From Brachyspira pilosicoli (lineage in GTDB: Bacteria > Spirochaetota > Brachyspiria > Brachyspirales > Brachyspiraceae), in NCBI RefSeq assembly GCF_008016535.1, contig NZ_SAXY01000053.1, positions 1-36,040 of the forward strand: a stretch of DNA of 36,040 nucleotides, read 5' to 3'. Below the pieces are notes generated by a model. That model did no database searches. It saw nothing but the letters and a program-made list of their open reading frames with translations, and was not told where the DNA came from. Shown in pieces: positions 16,507 to 25,958 of the stretch. A program made the translations under genes and the position numbers. Numbering within the stretch: position 1 is the stretch's first letter; each line of letters starts with the position of its first letter.

Positions 16507-17895
16507 TTATTTTAGAAAAAACTTATTAATATAGTCAACAACAAAAATTGTGAGCACTATAAGAGGAAGTATATAACTAACATAAAATCTAGACCATTTA
16601 GGGAATTTCAAACCCTTACCAGTATCAGCTTCTTTAAGAAAATTATTCCAACCCCAACCAAGCTCTCTAGTACAGAATATTAATATAATTATACCGCCCA
16701 AAGGAAGGAAGTTATTAGAAACCAAAAAGTCTAAACCGTCTATTATGCTAGTTCCTTCACCTAAAGGTTTAATAAATGATAATACATTAGAACCCAAAGC
16801 ACCCGGTAAACTCAATATAAATATAGATATAGAAACAACTATTGTAGTTTTTTTGCGATTCCATTTAGTTTCAGACATAGTGAAAGCTATAATATTTTCA
16901 AATACAGCAATAATAGTAGTTAAAGCAGCAATAGATAAGAACAAGAAGAATAATGCTCCCCATAATCTGCCCAAAACCATAGAATTAAATATATTAGGCA
17001 AAGTAAGAAATACTAAACCAGCACCTTGACCTGGATTTACACCAAAAGAGAAAGTTGTAGGGAATATTACAAGACCAGATAATAATGCTATTAAAGTATC
17101 TAATATAACAACCATTATAGATTCGCCTGTTAATGAATAATTTTTATCTATATAGCTTCCAAATATAGTCATAGCACCAATACCTAAACTTAAAGTAAAG
17201 AAAGCCTGACCTATAGCAGCATAAGCTACTTTAGAAAAGCCAGCAATTCCGTCACCAAACATATTTGCAAAATTTGGAAGCAAGTAGAATTTAAGTCCCT
17301 CTTTAGCATTAGGCAAAGTAACAGCTCTCACTATAAGAATAAGAAGTACAAAGAAAAGTAAAGTCATCATAATCTTACTTATCTTCTCAACGCCATTTTC
17401 AAGCCCCTTAAAACAAACTATACTAGCAATGATAACAGCAACAAACATCCAAAATATTAATGTTTTAGGAGAAGCAAGCATATTACCAAAAAATGCCTGA
17501 ACCTGCTCAGGAGTTAATCCTTCCATATAACCCATAGCCATAGAATAACAGAAATATAAACACCAGCCAGCTATAGTAGTATAAAACATTAAAAGTAAAA
17601 CACAGCCAAAAATCTGCACATAACCAATTATATGCCATTTATGACCTTTTTTTTCCAAGTTTCTGTAAGAACCAGCCAAATCTCTTCCGCCAGCTCGTCC
17701 AACAGTAAACTCCATTATAAGTATTGGAAGACCTAATATAACTAATGATATTAAATATAAAACAACAAAAGCAGCTCCGCCGTATTGACCTGTAATATAT
17801 GGAAATCTCCACACATTACCCAACCCTATAGCACAACCTGCTGATACTAATAAAAATCCTAATCTGCTTGAAAGCTTTTCTCTCTTCTCATTCAT
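16507..17895 (-). CDS. Na+-dependent neurotransmitter:sodium symporter-family transporter
   Basis: 462 residues with about 11-12 transmembrane segments. It starts with LGFLLVSAGCAIGLGNVWRF, the sodium-site signature of LeuT/SNF transporters, and keeps the unwound helix-1 GxGNxWRFP motif. Such bacterial proteins import amino acids with Na+. Length fits LeuT-type members (about 450-520). An AGGTG site and a TTGACA-17-TATTAT promoter (17934-17962) lie upstream. Substrate not deducible. Confidence 0.92.
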   Translation of the reverse strand: MNEKREKLSSRLGFLLVSAGCAIGLGNVWRFPYITGQYGGAAFVVLYLISLVILGLPILIMEFTVGRAGGRDLAGSYRNLEKKGHKWHIIGYVQIFGCVLLLMFYTTIAGWCLYFCYSMAMGYMEGLTPEQVQAFFGNMLASPKTLIFWMFVAVIIASIVCFKGLENGVEKISKIMMTLLFFVLLILIVRAVTLPNAKEGLKFYLLPNFANMFGDGIAGFSKVAYAAIGQAFFTLSLGIGAMTIFGSYIDKNYSLTGESIMVVILDTLIALLSGLVIFPTTFSFGVNPGQGAGLVFLTLPNIFNSMVLGRLWGALFFLFLSIAALTTIIAVFENIIAFTMSETKWNRKKTTIVVSISIFILSLPGALGSNVLSFIKPLGEGTSIIDGLDFLVSNNFLPLGGIIILIFCTRELGWGWNNFLKEADTGKGLKFPKWSRFYVSYILPLIVLTIFVVDYINKFFLK

Positions 17896-17933
17896 AAATA
17901 ATCACCTATACACTATTTCTTATATTTCTATTT

Positions 17934-17962
17934 ATAATAATAACAAATATAAAAATTGTCAA
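17934..17962 (-). promoter_or_regulatory. Promoter of the symporter-marR unit
   Basis: On the minus strand TTGACA (17962-17957), 17-nt spacer, TATTAT (17939-17934), about 38 nt before the ATG at 17895. Confidence 0.7.
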
Positions 17963-18038
17963 GAATAAATTTATTTAATATTGTTTTTAAGAATTATTTG
18001 AAGTAATAAAAATATTTCGTTTAATAGTTTTAAAAAAT

Positions 18039-18521
18039 TTAGTCTATATATTCTTTAGTGCTGTCATCTACATGTATTTTATTTTTGTCATAGATTATAG
18101 GAGCAATCTTTTCAAATAGTATAAATAGCGGTGAAGAAAGTATCACTGTGAGAGGAAGTCCAACAAACAACTCTGAACGCATAAGCACAGCAACACTTGA
18201 TAAATCTGAATATATAGCCATTACAAAAAATAAAGCAATAATCTTTATTAAATATCCAACTAAAGTAACAAATATACCAGCAACAATCTGCTTAATAAAT
18301 ATTCTGCTGTTAAAGAAACCAACAACCAAACCAATATTAAGAAATATTATAGCATAAGAACCAAATGTAGAGTTAGAAACAATGTCTTGCATAATTCCTA
18401 TTAAAAAGCCATATATAATTCCCTCAAAAGAACCATATCTAAATGATAAAAATACTAAAAATATAAGAAGCAAATCAGGCTTAGCACCCAATGTTATTCT
18501 AATCAAATCATAAGCAGGCAT
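18039..18521 (-). pseudogene. Second, 5'-truncated mreD copy
   Basis: 160 codons, matching the complete MreD (19826-20365) from residue 21 to the end. Homology stops at 18518, where yacL-derived DNA begins; the apparent ATG (18521-18519) is created by the junction. It lacks the first transmembrane segment. The encoded residues differ at only about six positions, all conservative (A/S, A/V, V/I), although the 3' half has many silent DNA differences. This pattern looks like an allele from a related strain, not decay of a fresh duplicate. Confidence 0.85.
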
Positions 18522-18712
18522 TAGGTTACTTATAAGACGACACTATGATAGTTGTAGATAATGCTAAACATTTAATAGGCAAAACTGTTGATATAGAAAT
18601 AGATAACGTATTTCCTAAAGAGGCAGGCAGGGTAATATTTGCTTCTTTGGTGAGTAAACAAAATAATAATCAGCAAAATAATAAGAAAAAACAAAACCGA
18701 GAATATAAATAA
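18515..18712 (+). pseudogene. 3' fragment of a second yacL allele
   Basis: 66 codons matching the last 65 residues and stop of YacL (3060-3257). Only a few residues differ (S/T, L/F, T/S and tail changes) outside a short stretch where GAA became TAA and Gly became Asp. It opens directly at the broken mreD edge and shares GCAGG with it. It cannot be expressed as a functional PIN protein. Confidence 0.85.
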
Positions 18713-18733
18713 AAATTAAATTTATAAAATAAA

Positions 18734-19757
18734 TTATAGAAATATACTTACTTCCATTCCTATTTTGTTTTCCATTTTTTTATAGGAATATAATTGTCTT
18801 GATCTCAAATACTCATATTTAAATGCAAAAATTATTCTATAAATTTCAAACCCAACACCAACAGATATATGAGGATAAAATTTACTATAACTATCAATTA
18901 TTGTATAACCATCTCCTTTCTTTTTTCTGCTTACTGTATTTATTTCATCATAATTTGCCGCCACATATATGCCTGTTATAAAACTTATTTCACCCCATAT
19001 AGGAAGTCTAAAATCCGTACCAAAATACACATTAAAAAGATTAACAAAATTTGATTTTTTAAATCCTGTAATAGCAAAAGCAGTTCCTCCATAAAATGTA
19101 AACCAACCCCAATTATAATGTGCAGAAAAATGCATCTGTTCAAACCCAACATCTCTAAACTCTTCATTATTTTTATCATAAAGTTCACTATCACCCAATA
19201 TATCTCCGCTTATATGAGAACAAGTATGCCTTAATGGAGTAAATCTAATCCTCAATTTATTTTTATAAATATAATCAAAATATGCCTCAACTTGCATATG
19301 AGTTGCGTACATTAAACTAATACCATAATATCTATCATAACCTGTAGGATAAGCTGATAAAAAGAATTGAGTTAAATAACCAATTCCTATTCTAAATCTA
19401 TGATCATTATGGTACTCAAATGCTATAGGAGCTGCTTCTGTAGCAAGTGTAGGCTGATGAAATATTAGTACAGAATCAAAATCATAATTCCCTTTATCAT
19501 ACATTTCTTTTATATTTAAAATATCTCCAAACCAATACTTACTATTATATACATTAGGATCAAGCCAACCATATAGATATTTATCAGTTTCAAATTCTCT
19601 AAATGGATTATATTGCCATTTTACTTTTTTCTCTTCTCTATATTCAATCATTTTATTTTCTAATGAATCATTATTTTCTAAATACTGGCTATATAATTCT
19701 ACGTTATATATATATATATATATATATTATAAATAAAAATACTATAATTTTATTCAT
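18734..19757 (-). CDS. Outer-membrane DUF1207-like protein, currently out of frame (candidate phase-variable gene)
   Basis: The long frame (18734-19726) encodes 305 residues from its first Met at 19651, but that Met has no ribosome site. The real start appears to be the ATG at 19757, with GGAG 6 nt before it. It would encode MNKIIVFLFI, then an Ile-Tyr run made by a (TA)n tract, then NVELYSQ and the long frame: a good signal peptide. With 11 TA units the frame stops after 17 codons; 12 or 9 units restore it. The body is beta-strand rich, with RFTPLRHTCSHISGD recalling the DUF1207 outer-membrane family. Function unknown. Confidence 0.7.
19705..19726 (-). repeat. (TA)11 tract inside the signal-peptide region
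   Basis: Eleven uninterrupted TA dinucleotides, 31 nt after the A of the ATG at 19757. Length change by one unit shifts frame. In-frame lengths encode alternating Ile-Tyr and keep the signal core hydrophobic. Confidence 0.85.
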
Positions 19758-19825
19758 AAAAATCTCCAAGTATATAATTTTTCACTATATATGAAATTAT
19801 AATATTAAATAAAATTTAAAATATC

Positions 19826-20365
19826 TCAATCTATATATCCTTTAGTGCTATCATCTACATGTATTTTGTTTTTATCATACACTATAGGAGCAATCTTTTC
19901 AAATAGTATAAATAATGGTGAAGAAACTATTACAGTGAGAGGAAGTCCTACAAACAACTCTGAACGCATGAGTACAGCAACACTTGATAAATCTGCATAT
20001 ATTGCCATTACAAAAAATAAAGCAATAATCTTTATTAAATACCCAACTAAAGTAACAAATATTCCAGCTGCAATTTGTTTAATAAATATTCTGCTGTTAA
20101 AGAAACCAACAACCAAACCAATATTAAGAAATATTATAGCATAAGAACCAAATGTAGAGTTAGAAACAATATCCTGCATAATTCCTATTAAAAAGCCATA
20201 TATAATTCCCTCAAAAGAACCATATCTAAATGATAAAAATACTAAAAATATAAGAAGCAAATCAGGCTTAGCACCCAATGTTATTCTAATCAAATCATAA
20301 GCAGGAGAAGATTGTATTATTAAAAGTAATAGTGAACTTATTATAACGGTTATTGCTCTTTTCAT
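19826..20365 (-). CDS. mreD: Rod-shape-determining membrane protein MreD, complete copy
   Basis: 179 residues with about five to six transmembrane segments (ISSLLLLIIQSS, LLIFLVFLSFRYG, GIIYGFLIGIMQDI, IIFLNIGLVVGFF, YLIKIIALFFVMAIY). GFLIGIMQDI is the typical MreD signature. The start overlaps the mreC stop (ATGA), so translation is probably coupled. MreD works with MreB and MreC in the cell-wall elongation complex. In many bacteria a PBP2 and rodA follow; here a foreign-looking insert does. Confidence 0.9.
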   Translation of the reverse strand: MKRAITVIISSLLLLIIQSSPAYDLIRITLGAKPDLLLIFLVFLSFRYGSFEGIIYGFLIGIMQDIVSNSTFGSYAIIFLNIGLVVGFFNSRIFIKQIAAGIFVTLVGYLIKIIALFFVMAIYADLSSVAVLMRSELFVGLPLTVIVSSPLFILFEKIAPIVYDKNKIHVDDSTKGYID

Positions 20366-21249
20366 CTATTTGTAACTTCACCCTCTTCATATTCTTCATT
20401 AGCAAGCATAATAATTTCTCTGTCTGGAATCTTTTTTATCACATATACATTCTCTAAAGTTGAAAAATCAACTATAGGCTCAATGTATAAATCGTGAAAG
20501 AGTCCGTAATTTTTCTTCTCAACTTTAAATACACTTCCAACTAATATTCCACTAGGAAAAACTCCGCCCATTCCGCTAGTATAAACTTTTTCTCCCTCTT
20601 CAACATCAATCTGCAAATCAATATATTGTAAATGTGTTTGAGTAGAACGAGGATTCTGACCGCTCATAATACCAGTAGCCTTAGAACTCTCAAGCATAAC
20701 AGATATCTGCGACCTTTCATCTATAAGAGATAAAACTCTGCTATTGTATTTTCTCACTTCTACAACCTTACCAACAAGCCCCTTGTATCCGCTTTTATAT
20801 GATATTACAGGCATGCCCACAACAATACCATGAGCCCTTCCTTTGTTAATCACTATAGTATTGTAGAAGTTTTGAGGGTCTTTTGAAACTATCTCAGCAT
20901 ATTCTAATGGGTATTCATCGGTTGGAGCTTCATTTAATAATGCTCTTAACCTTGAGTTCTCCTGACGAAGCTGTTCATATTCTAAAGCTGTGCCGTTTAA
21001 TTCTGCTATTCTATCTCTAAGCACTTGAAGCTGACTTTGTAATGTAAATATATCTGTAATGCTTGTATAAAGATAAACAAAAGCCTTTGATATATTCTGC
21101 GTAGCATTCTGTACAGGATAAACACCGAGTGCATATATAGAACGCAAATCAAAAACAAAATTACTCCTATTAAGCACCATAAATATTGACGCTACAAGAC
21201 TTAACGTAATATAAAGTATAAGTAATTTGTGTTTTAATATATTATTCAC
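20362..21249 (-). CDS. mreC: Rod-shape-determining protein MreC
   Basis: 295 residues. One transmembrane helix (about 8-25), a coiled coil (about 65-115, LQSQLQVLRDRIAELN region with LRQENSRLRALL), then the beta-rich periplasmic domain with RAHGIVVGMPVI, GLVGKVVEV, SRVLSLIDERSQISVML and YTSGMGGVFPSGILVG, all MreC hallmarks. Three bases separate the mreB stop from its start, so the genes form one transcript. MreC is the periplasmic scaffold linking MreB to the wall synthases. Confidence 0.93.
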   Translation of the reverse strand: MNNILKHKLLILYITLSLVASIFMVLNRSNFVFDLRSIYALGVYPVQNATQNISKAFVYLYTSITDIFTLQSQLQVLRDRIAELNGTALEYEQLRQENSRLRALLNEAPTDEYPLEYAEIVSKDPQNFYNTIVINKGRAHGIVVGMPVISYKSGYKGLVGKVVEVRKYNSRVLSLIDERSQISVMLESSKATGIMSGQNPRSTQTHLQYIDLQIDVEEGEKVYTSGMGGVFPSGILVGSVFKVEKKNYGLFHDLYIEPIVDFSTLENVYVIKKIPDREIIMLANEEYEEGEVTNR

Positions 21250-21252
21250 TTT

Positions 21253-22278
21253 TTAAGAAAATCTTCTATAGTTTTTTAAATTTCTAGTTTCTTCTATAAA
21301 CTTACCGCATCCAATAGCCACACAAGTAAGAGGACTCTCTGCAAGTATAACAGGAACACCTGTCTCTATGGATATTAAATCTGTAAAACCCGGAAGCAAA
21401 GAAGTACCGCCGCTCATAACAATACCTCTCTCAACAATATCAGCAGCTATCTCTGGAGGGGTCTGATTAAGTACATATTTTACAGCTTCCAATATCTCAA
21501 GTAATATATCGGATATAGCATCTTTTACTTCAGCACTGTTTATAGTTAAAGTTTTAGGAAGACCAGATACGGAATCGCGTCCTCTTATGTCCATAGTCTT
21601 AGATATATCACCCTTATAAGCATGCCCAATATTAATCTTAATCTCTTCAGCAGTTTTTTCACCAATATATAAGTTGTGAGTTCTTTGCATATATTTTATT
21701 ATAGCATCATCAAGCTCATCGCCTCCCACACGTATAGAAGCACTGCGAACCATACTTCCAAGTGAAAGTACAGCAACCTCAGTAGTACCTCCCCCTATCT
21801 CTATAATCATATTTCCATGAGGCTCATTAATAGGCATATCCGCCCCAATTGCAGCAGCCCTCGCTTGCTCTATCAAAAATATAGTTCTAGCCCCCGCCTG
21901 CTCACAGCTCTCACGTACAGCACGTCTCTCAACTTCTGTAATACCTGTAGGAATACCTATAGCAATTCTAGGCTTTACTAAAGTCTTTTTATTATGAACT
22001 TTATTAATAAAATATCTTATCATCTTTTCAACAGTTTCAAAATCTGCAATAACTCCGTCTCTCATAGGTCTTATAGCAGCTATAGAATTCGGTACCTTAC
22101 CCAACATTCTTTTAGCCTCATTACCAACAGCTATAACATTACCCGTACTTTTCTCTATAGCAACCACAGAAGGTTCTGCCAAAACAATCCCCTCTCCCTT
22201 AACATAAACTAAAGTGTTTGCAGTACCTAAATCTATTCCCATATCACTTGAGAACATATTATACAACCAATTAAACAT
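21253..22278 (-). CDS. mreB: Rod-shape-determining actin homologue MreB
   Basis: 341 residues. Actin-fold nucleotide motifs are complete: [29 protein letters not shown] and [12 protein letters not shown]. The N-terminal [11 protein letters not shown] is a likely membrane-binding amphipathic helix. Length is normal for MreB (330-350). It polymerises under the inner membrane and positions wall synthesis; in spirochaetes the role together with bactofilin in cell shape is plausible. Five bases follow the TPR gene. Confidence 0.95.
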   Translation of the reverse strand: MFNWLYNMFSSDMGIDLGTANTLVYVKGEGIVLAEPSVVAIEKSTGNVIAVGNEAKRMLGKVPNSIAAIRPMRDGVIADFETVEKMIRYFINKVHNKKTLVKPRIAIGIPTGITEVERRAVRESCEQAGARTIFLIEQARAAAIGADMPINEPHGNMIIEIGGGTTEVAVLSLGSMVRSASIRVGGDELDDAIIKYMQRTHNLYIGEKTAEEIKINIGHAYKGDISKTMDIRGRDSVSGLPKTLTINSAEVKDAISDILLEILEAVKYVLNQTPPEIAADIVERGIVMSGGTSLLPGFTDLISIETGVPVILAESPLTCVAIGCGKFIEETRNLKNYRRFS

Positions 22279-22283
22279 ATATA

Positions 22284-23222
22284 CTATAATCTCCTTAATG
22301 CGTCCCTAGCGGGTTTATAGTTATTATCTATTTTTAATGCTTCTCTAAACATAGCAATTGCTTCACTAACTCGCTTTGTTCTTCTAAATAATTCCCCTAT
22401 ACTATAATATAAATCAGGATTTTTGTCATCTAATAATAATGCTTTTTTGTAAAAAAATTCACTTTCTTTATAAAGCCCCTGCCTATAATATAAATCCCCA
22501 AGCTTAGAATAGGATTTAGCCTCAAGCTTATAATCATTGTTAAACTTGCCGTCTATATAAGAAAGTATTTGTATTGCTTTAGTATAATTTTTATTTCCTT
22601 CATAAGCAACAGCAAGCTCATAATATAATTCTAAGTTCAAAAACTCTTTATTATTCTCTGTATCCCTTTTTATAGCATATTCTAAATTATCTATCGCCTC
22701 TTTATAATATCCAATCTTATAACATATCTTAGCAAGCTCTATCACTGTAGATACTCTATTATCGCCATTTTTTATAGCTTCTAAATAAGAATTATAAGAA
22801 TCAATATAATAAGAACTTCCAAGCCTCTGAAATCCATAAGCTAATCTCTGATATATTATATATTTATTCTTTATAAACTTTGATGTTAATAACATCTGCT
22901 TGGCATATTTAGTAATATTCTCGCTTGCTGTTGTAATAATATCTTTATCTGTAGTTATTAAAAGAATATTATAATATAAATCAATACCTGCCATTAATAT
23001 ATTTTTATTTAAAGGCTTTTTGCTGTAAAGATCTTTAAATATAAAAGAAGCATTATCATAATCTTCTAAAGCTATATAATCATAAATATATCTAATTCTC
23101 TTTCTTTCTATATAGTTTGAAATAAATAAATAAGATAATACAGCTATTATAATAATACCTGCTAAAGCTACAATAATGATTTTTGCATTAATCTTTCTTT
23201 CAACATCATATAAATAAGGCAT
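22284..23222 (-). CDS. Membrane-anchored TPR protein
   Basis: 312 residues. One transmembrane helix near the N-terminus (about 13-33), then tetratricopeptide repeats: [60 protein letters not shown] and [20 protein letters not shown]. TPRs are protein-binding scaffolds. Placed between bactofilin (9 bp) and mreB (5 bp), it probably belongs to the cell-shape machinery, but no direct motif says so. Confidence 0.85.
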   Translation of the reverse strand: MPYLYDVERKINAKIIIVALAGIIIIAVLSYLFISNYIERKRIRYIYDYIALEDYDNASFIFKDLYSKKPLNKNILMAGIDLYYNILLITTDKDIITTASENITKYAKQMLLTSKFIKNKYIIYQRLAYGFQRLGSSYYIDSYNSYLEAIKNGDNRVSTVIELAKICYKIGYYKEAIDNLEYAIKRDTENNKEFLNLELYYELAVAYEGNKNYTKAIQILSYIDGKFNNDYKLEAKSYSKLGDLYYRQGLYKESEFFYKKALLLDDKNPDLYYSIGELFRRTKRVSEAIAMFREALKIDNNYKPARDALRRL

Positions 23223-23231
23223 ATTATAATA

Positions 23232-23633
23232 TTATTGATTATTATCTGAAGAGTTATATAAATTAAGTATAGTTTCTTTAGGGTTAGTTTTAGGCTCAGG
23301 CGATACTATACAAACTCCTTCAAGTATAACACCGTTTTGTATAATAAGTTCAGGCGTGCGAATCTCTCCAAGAACTCTGCTTGTAGGCATAAGCATCACT
23401 CTATTTTTTGCCTCAATATTTCCTATTACTATACCCTCTATAATAGCTGAATTAGTTTTTATATTAGATTTTAACTTTCCGCTATTTCCTACAGTAAGGC
23501 TATCAACCTCAAGATTGTCACCTTCGTAACAACCATCTATTCTTAAACTGCCGTTAAGTGTAAACTCACCTCTAAAATATGAACCTTCACCTATTATAGA
23601 ATTTGATTCTGATATTTCATTCTTTCTAAACAT
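23232..23633 (-). CDS. Bactofilin
   Basis: 133 residues. The central domain is a right-handed beta-helix of repeated hydrophobic-Gly turns (IIGEGSYFRGEFTLNGSLRI, SLTVGNSGKLKSNI, EGIVIGNIEAKNRVML), the bactofilin/DUF583 fold, which polymerises without nucleotide into filaments under the membrane. The start codon overlaps the cheR stop by one base and has a strong GGAGG 6 nt upstream. Located directly before the TPR-mreBCD genes, it fits a role in cell shape. Confidence 0.9.
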   Translation of the reverse strand: MFRKNEISESNSIIGEGSYFRGEFTLNGSLRIDGCYEGDNLEVDSLTVGNSGKLKSNIKTNSAIIEGIVIGNIEAKNRVMLMPTSRVLGEIRTPELIIQNGVILEGVCIVSPEPKTNPKETILNLYNSSDNNQ

Positions 23634-24463
23634 TAAAATACCTCCTCACTTTTAGTATATACAATCGAATCATCTATATTATTAAATTTAAATTTTGTAT
23701 CAAGTCCAAATAAAGACTCACTATGCCCTATAAATAAAAATCCATGTTTATTTAATATATCATAAAATCTATTAACAGTCAATTTAACAGATTCATTATC
23801 AAAATATATAAGCACATTCCTACAAAAAACTATGTCCATATTTAAATATCTATTATTAGGAATGATAAGATTATGATATTCAAAACTAACCATATCTTTT
23901 ATATCATCTTTTACTTTATATTTTCCATTAGGCATCTCATCAAAATATTTAGTTAAATATTCATTGCTTATATTTGAAACCTTATCTTTATCATAAATGC
24001 CTTTTTTTGCCACATCTAAAGATTGAATAGAAATATCCGTAGCATATATCTTTACATTACTTCTATATATATTTGGTGTTTCCATACAAGTCATTGCTAT
24101 GGAATACGCTTCTTCTCCTGTAGAACAGCCAGAACTCCATATGCGTATAGGCTCTGAATATCTTTTATTGCTTAATACTATAGGCAAAACTTTATTTTTT
24201 AATAAATTGAAATTACTCTCTGTTCTAAAGAATTTAGTAAGATTTGTAGTGATATTATCTAAAAATAATTTTAATTCTTGTCTATTTGTAGAAATAAGAT
24301 GAAAATAATCTCCTACATCAAAAATATTTCTTTCTTTCATAGAAGACTCTATTCTAGATTCTAATATTACCTGATTAATAAGATTAAAACGTATCCCGCT
24401 TTTATTATATATAAACTCCTTGAATAAATATAAATATTCTTCACTTAAACTATTATTACTCAA
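23633..24463 (-). CDS. cheR: Chemotaxis protein methyltransferase CheR
   Basis: 276 residues. The N-terminal helical CheR domain (1-75) is followed by the S-adenosylmethionine fold with IRIWSSGCSTGEEAYSIAM, KIYATDISIQSLDVA and IVFCRNVLIYFD, all CheR signatures. It methylates glutamates on chemoreceptors, setting adaptation. It follows the cheY-like gene by 23 bp. No CheB is seen in the window. Confidence 0.93.
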   Translation of the reverse strand: MSNNSLSEEYLYLFKEFIYNKSGIRFNLINQVILESRIESSMKERNIFDVGDYFHLISTNRQELKLFLDNITTNLTKFFRTESNFNLLKNKVLPIVLSNKRYSEPIRIWSSGCSTGEEAYSIAMTCMETPNIYRSNVKIYATDISIQSLDVAKKGIYDKDKVSNISNEYLTKYFDEMPNGKYKVKDDIKDMVSFEYHNLIIPNNRYLNMDIVFCRNVLIYFDNESVKLTVNRFYDILNKHGFLFIGHSESLFGLDTKFKFNNIDDSIVYTKSEEVF

Positions 24464-24486
24464 ATTAATGATACCGTATTTTTAAA

Positions 24487-24903
24487 TCATTTCTTATCTA
24501 GAACCATTTTTATACGCTCTAGAACTTTTTTTCTATCCAAAGGTTTAGTAATATAATTTTTAGCACCAGCAAGGAGTGCCTTTTTAACCATATCTTCTTT
24601 ACCTAAAGCACTAACCATAACAACTTTCGCATTTTTATCAAACTCTATTATTTTTGTAAGAGCTGTAATACCATCCATTTTAGGCATAGTAATATCCATA
24701 GTAACCAAATCCGGTTTTAATTCTTTATACATCATTACGCCTTCTTCGCCGTTTTCTGCTGTACCTACTACTGTATACTGTTCTGATACCAATATCTGCT
24801 GCAATTGTTTTACCACAAATGCCGAATCATCTACTAATAAAACTCTAAAAGATTTACCAAATTCATTTATGCCATCTGCTGCTTTTTTATTTATATCAGA
24901 CAT
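24487..24903 (-). CDS. CheY-like response regulator (receiver domain only)
   Basis: 138 residues: a ~18-residue extension and one receiver domain. Acidic pocket D25/D26 (LLVDDSAF), phospho-acceptor D70 (LVTMDITMPKMDG), S98 and K120 (NYITKP) are in place. No output domain, so it acts by binding, as CheY does on the flagellar switch. Shine-Dalgarno AAGGAG. It is the first gene of a long minus-strand cluster ending at mreD. Confidence 0.9.
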   Translation of the reverse strand: MSDINKKAADGINEFGKSFRVLLVDDSAFVVKQLQQILVSEQYTVVGTAENGEEGVMMYKELKPDLVTMDITMPKMDGITALTKIIEFDKNAKVVMVSALGKEDMVKKALLAGAKNYITKPLDRKKVLERIKMVLDKK

Positions 24904-25000
24904 ATTATATTACTCCTTAAAACTCTAAAAAATATTATCGTATTAGAAATTATTATAATTTAGTGTAAATTTATAAAATTCTACTAGTATGTATTTGTAT

Positions 25001-25069
25001 ATATTTTATCAAAATAATAATTTTTTGCAAGTAAAGATTTACATTTACATTATTATTTTGATAAAATAT
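25001..25069. repeat. Perfect 21-bp inverted repeat
   Basis: ATATTTTATCAAAATAATAA plus T at 25001-25021 is exactly complementary to 25049-25069. The loop begins with a T-run. Nothing known was recognised in it. Confidence 0.8.
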
Positions 25070-25315
25070 TAATAACTTTATTAAAAAATATCATACATAT
25101 GTATAAAAAATAATGCTAAAAATACTTATATATACTTTCTTGTACTTTTTATATTTAATTTTTTATAAGAAAACAAAATATATAAACCTTTATATAACAA
25201 AAAACAAATTAATATTCACAATAAATATATTAAGCATAAAAATACTTAAATGACTTTAGCTCTTTATAAAAATAATAATTAGCTAGTATTTTTATTAACT
25301 TTAAATTAATTTAAT

Positions 25316-25344
25316 TTGCTATTTTTTTACTAATAAAATATAAT
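25316..25344 (+). promoter_or_regulatory. Probable efp promoter
   Basis: TTGCTA at 25316-25321, 17-nt spacer, TATAAT at 25339-25344, about 52 nt before the efp ATG. Confidence 0.6.
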
Positions 25345-25396
25345 GCTTAAACTATCTATCTTAAAAAATATATTATAATAATTAGAGGGTTTATTT

Positions 25397-25957
25397 ATGG
25401 ACGTTAATGATTTAAGAAAAGGCGATGCTATTATATTAGACGGCGAAACTTACTTAGTAATAGACGCTCACTTTCACAGAGCTCAGCAGAGAAAAGCAAA
25501 TGTTAGAACTAAATTAAAAAATATGATTAAAGGCAATATGGTTGAAAAAACTTTTGCTTCTACTGAAACTGTTGAAGAGGCTGATATTGCATACAAAAAA
25601 GCTCAGTATTTATATAATGAAGGAAATGAGTATATATTCATGATACTTGATAATTATGAACAAGTACATGTTAACGAAGATATACTTGGAGATAATAAAT
25701 ACTATCTCTTAGATAACAGTGAAGTTGATTTACAATATATAAATGATGAAGTTACCGCTGTGAGATTCCCTATACATGTGATTTTAGAAGTTACATATAC
25801 AGAGCCAGGTTTTAAGGGAGATACTACAGGAAGTACTTTAAAGCCTGCTAAATTAGAAACTGGCATAGAAGTTAATGTTCCTCTTTTCATAAACATTGGA
25901 GATAAAATTAAAGTAGATACTAGAGATGATAGCTACGTTGAACGTGTAAATAAATAA
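25397..25957 (+). CDS. efp: Translation elongation factor P
   Basis: 186 residues, normal length. Three-domain EF-P: N-terminal KOW-like domain (VNDLRKGDAIILDGETYLVID), OB domain, and the C-terminal signature TGSTLKPAKLETGIEVNVPLFI. EF-P relieves ribosome stalling at proline runs. The tip loop, PGKG in the usual form, is RAQQRKA here (residues 28-34), so the canonical modified Lys is replaced by Gln31. Shine-Dalgarno AGAGGG. Confidence 0.95.
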   Translation: MDVNDLRKGDAIILDGETYLVIDAHFHRAQQRKANVRTKLKNMIKGNMVEKTFASTETVEEADIAYKKAQYLYNEGNEYIFMILDNYEQVHVNEDILGDNKYYLLDNSEVDLQYINDEVTAVRFPIHVILEVTYTEPGFKGDTTGSTLKPAKLETGIEVNVPLFINIGDKIKVDTRDDSYVERVNK

Positions 25958-25958
25958 T

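Larger units (their letters stand above)
24904..25396. other. Intergenic gap between cheY-like and efp genes
   Basis: 493 bp between divergent genes. It contains a perfect inverted repeat with 21-bp arms (25001-25021 and 25049-25069) around a 27-nt loop, and the efp promoter at 25316-25344. A 46-codon ORF (25113-25253) without ribosome site is probably chance. Confidence 0.6.

Noticed and set aside
16745-17029. Antisense ORF inside the symporter
   Set aside because: Shadow of a clear membrane-protein gene on the other strand.
25113-25253. 46-codon ORF with a hydrophobic start in the cheY-efp gap
   Set aside because: No Shine-Dalgarno, very AT-rich, no conserved pattern. It could be chance; kept only as a note.
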